Shown here piece after piece: positions 9,767-10,243 of a DNA stretch of 10,243 bases. This DNA comes from Alphaproteobacteria bacterium (GTDB lineage: Bacteria > Pseudomonadota > Alphaproteobacteria > UBA8366): positions 1 to 10,243 of the forward strand of contig JASLSL010000110.1 of the NCBI GenBank assembly GCA_030743445.1, in the 5' to 3' direction. The notes beneath the pieces were generated by a model. That model searched no databases. It saw only the letters and a program-made list of their open reading frames with translations, and was not told where the DNA came from. The translations under genes were made by a program, and so were the position numbers. Position 1 is the stretch's first letter. Each line of letters begins with the position of its first letter.

Positions 9767-9798
9767 GCCAATTTGATGGTTTTATTAGTCTTTTCCAT
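9763..9798 (-). CDS. Possible 11-codon upstream ORF coupled to the M23 gene
   Basis: The frame reads MEKTNKTIKLA and stops at a TGA that overlaps the ATG of the peptidase gene (ATGA). The peptidase start has no visible Shine-Dalgarno sequence, so translation of this small frame could bring ribosomes to it. The small frame has no strong ribosome binding site either, and codons alone cannot separate a real leader peptide from chance. The call is inference from arrangement. Confidence 0.25.
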   Translation of the reverse strand: MEKTNKTIKLA

Positions 9799-9850
9799 GC
9801 CGATACAGATTTGGCGCCGCCCTTGTCCAAATGAGCCGAAATCGCCGGCC

Positions 9851-9879
9851 ACAATGAGTCGTCCGAGTCCCGCTGTCAA
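9851..9879 (-). promoter_or_regulatory. Candidate promoter for the M23-glycosyltransferase unit
   Basis: On the minus strand TTGACA (9879-9874) is a perfect -35 box. Seventeen bases later comes CATTGT (9856-9851), a three-of-six match to the -10 consensus. Transcription would start near 9844 and give a leader of about 78 bases. The -35 box is strong and the -10 weak, so the call is tentative. No better candidate was seen between 9767 and 9950. Confidence 0.4.
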
Positions 9880-9978
9880 CCGTGGCGTCCCGGGCGGTCC
9901 CCGATGGCGGCCAAACCGCCGCCGGGACCGCCGGGAAGCGCGGCGGCAACTATTTGAAAACGAATAATTATTAAAAGC

Positions 9979-9994
9979 TTCCCGACAACGGGAA
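9979..9994. promoter_or_regulatory. 16-base inverted repeat upstream of the rRNA promoter
   Basis: TTCCCG (9979-9984) and CGGGAA (9989-9994) form a perfect inverted repeat with the four-base spacer ACAA. The centre lies about 25 bases before the -35 box of the ribosomal promoter, a normal place for an activator. Its size and symmetry suit a dimeric protein, but I know no factor for this exact sequence. Confidence 0.45.
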
Positions 9995-10011
9995 AATCTG
10001 CGGCAAAGCGT

Positions 10012-10040
10012 TTGACAATGCTTAAGTCCCGGCGTATAAG
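10012..10040 (+). promoter_or_regulatory. Strong sigma-70 type promoter of a ribosomal RNA operon
   Basis: TTGACA (10012-10017) matches the -35 consensus exactly. After the ideal 17-base spacer comes TATAAG (10035-10040), five of six at -10. The next bases, CCCGCTCC, form a GC-rich discriminator, the feature that makes ribosomal promoters respond to ppGpp in well-studied bacteria. Transcription should start near 10047. The boxA-like sequence downstream and the likeness to alphaproteobacterial rrn leaders support assignment to rRNA. Confidence 0.85.
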
Positions 10041-10049
10041 CCCGCTCCG

Positions 10050-10088
10050 CAGCACGGCCGCTGAGGCAGCTCTCGGCCGTGCTGTTTT
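10050..10088 (+). terminator. Terminator-like hairpin at the 5' end of the rRNA leader
   Basis: CAGCACGGCCG (10050-10060) pairs perfectly with CGGCCGTGCTG (10074-10084), an 11-base stem. The loop can form a further GAG/CTC stem, and four T residues follow after the stem (10085-10088). The shape is that of a weak intrinsic terminator, but it starts only about three bases after the predicted transcription start. It may instead cap or fold the pre-rRNA, or act as an attenuator. Confidence 0.5.
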
Positions 10089-10104
10089 GTGCTCTCCGGA
10101 GCGC
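10089..10104 (+). other. Small hairpin with a UCCG tetraloop before boxA
   Basis: GTGCTC (10089-10094) and GAGCGC (10099-10104) form a six-pair stem with one G-U pair. The loop is C(UCCG)G, a member of the very stable UNCG tetraloop class. The overlapping palindrome CGGAGCGCTCCG (10097-10108) offers an alternative fold. The position between the first hairpin and boxA recalls the boxB-boxA order of antitermination sites, though boxB identity is not shown. Confidence 0.5.
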
Positions 10105-10107
10105 TCC

Positions 10108-10118
10108 GTTCTTTGACA
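10108..10118 (+). promoter_or_regulatory. boxA-like antitermination site in the rRNA leader
   Basis: GTTCTTTGACA resembles the boxA core of ribosomal leaders (TGCTCTTTAACA in E. coli), with CTTT and the ACA end conserved. In known systems NusB and NusE bind boxA RNA and allow RNA polymerase to read through the untranslated rRNA genes. Its place after the promoter and hairpins fits. The inner TTGACA also looks like a -35 box, but no -10 box follows at the right distance. Confidence 0.7.
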
Positions 10119-10243
10119 TGGTTGATATGAATGGAAGGGATGCGAGGGCGGCGCGTGTCGCATTGTTTGTGACGCTGTATGTGTCGTTCGGGTATCCTTT
10201 CGAAGACGTTATGCGTAGTCGAATGTGATGTTTGGACGGCTCT

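Larger units (their letters stand above)
9799..10011. other. Divergent non-coding region with GC-rich then AT-rich blocks
   Basis: No gene is seen here apart from the promoter listed separately. A GC-rich block at 9885-9947 contains an inverted repeat GGCGG/CCGCC (9906-9910 with 9916-9920) and two tandem copies of CCGCCGGGA (9919-9936). It changes abruptly to an AT-rich block at 9948-9980 that holds the ten-base palindrome AATAATTATT (9963-9972). The AT-rich block lies upstream of the ribosomal RNA promoter and may act as a distal UP element or a site for a DNA-bending protein. Confidence 0.6.
10047..10243 (+). ncRNA. Leader of a ribosomal RNA operon (16S gene beyond the window)
   Basis: This is the presumed transcribed spacer between the rrn promoter and mature 16S rRNA. 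It begins with two hairpins, then a boxA-like sequence, then about 125 bases without a clear open frame. The 16S 5' signature AGAGTTTGAT does not occur before the end, so the mature rRNA starts outside. The leader is cut off at the window edge. If the downstream gene were not 16S rRNA this call would fail, but the combination of promoter, boxA and spacing is characteristic. Confidence 0.75.

Noticed and set aside
8012..9967. Long plus-strand open frame of 651 codons opposite the M23 and glycosyltransferase genes
   Set aside because: It lies antisense to two well-supported genes, has low-complexity Arg/Ala/Gly/Val-rich translation with no recognisable domain, and long shadow frames are expected in GC-rich coding DNA.
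10113..10140. Second rRNA promoter starting with TTGACA in the boxA region
   Set aside because: No acceptable -10 box follows at 16-18 bases, and the hexamer is better explained as part of boxA.
9876..10163. Minus-strand frames across the rRNA promoter region
   Set aside because: They cross the promoter and both leader hairpins, have no ribosome binding site or recognisable protein motif, and are explained by chance.

Overview
The window is ordinary, well-packed chromosomal DNA from a GC-rich alphaproteobacterium, most likely from the Rhodospirillales or a related order. This placement is inferred from three things: the order prfA, prmC, DUF4167 gene, clpB; the presence of a DUF4167 protein, a family I know essentially from Alphaproteobacteria; and the style of the ribosomal RNA promoter and leader at the right edge. 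I see no transposase, integrase, CRISPR array, tRNA, phage gene or defence system. I found no convincing undescribed system, but several regulatory sites and one gene pairing deserve a second look.

Layout. Bases 23-1953 (+) hold release factor 1 (prfA) and the methyltransferase that modifies its GGQ motif (prmC), joined by an ATGA overlap. After a 218-base gap without a clear promoter comes a small DUF4167 protein (2172-2693, +) with an RG-rich middle and an acidic tail that contains a short DNA duplication. A MOSC-domain protein (2727-3500) lies on the minus strand. The 196-base divergent region between it and clpB holds a heat-shock-type promoter and a 17-base tandem, self-complementary repeat in the presumed clpB leader. 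clpB (3697-6288, +) encodes a full-length, apparently intact disaggregase.

Only 9 bases beyond clpB, on the opposite strand, ends a two-gene minus-strand unit. Its first gene is a secreted or membrane-anchored M23 (LytM-type) peptidoglycan endopeptidase (8414-9766). Its second is a TPR plus SPINDLY/GT41 family glycosyltransferase (6298-8385) with a strong ribosome binding site 28 bases or less downstream of the peptidase stop.

The right end (about 9767-10243) has no gene except a possible 11-codon upstream ORF. It contains a candidate promoter for the minus-strand unit, a GC-rich then AT-rich stretch, a 16-base inverted repeat, and a near-consensus promoter (TTGACA, 17-base spacer, TATAAG). 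Two hairpins and a boxA-like sequence follow. I read this as the promoter and leader of a ribosomal RNA operon whose 16S gene begins beyond the window.

Together the genes cover translation termination, protein rescue, cell wall turnover and ribosome synthesis. Apart from prfA-prmC and the M23-glycosyltransferase pair, nothing shows that they act in one pathway.
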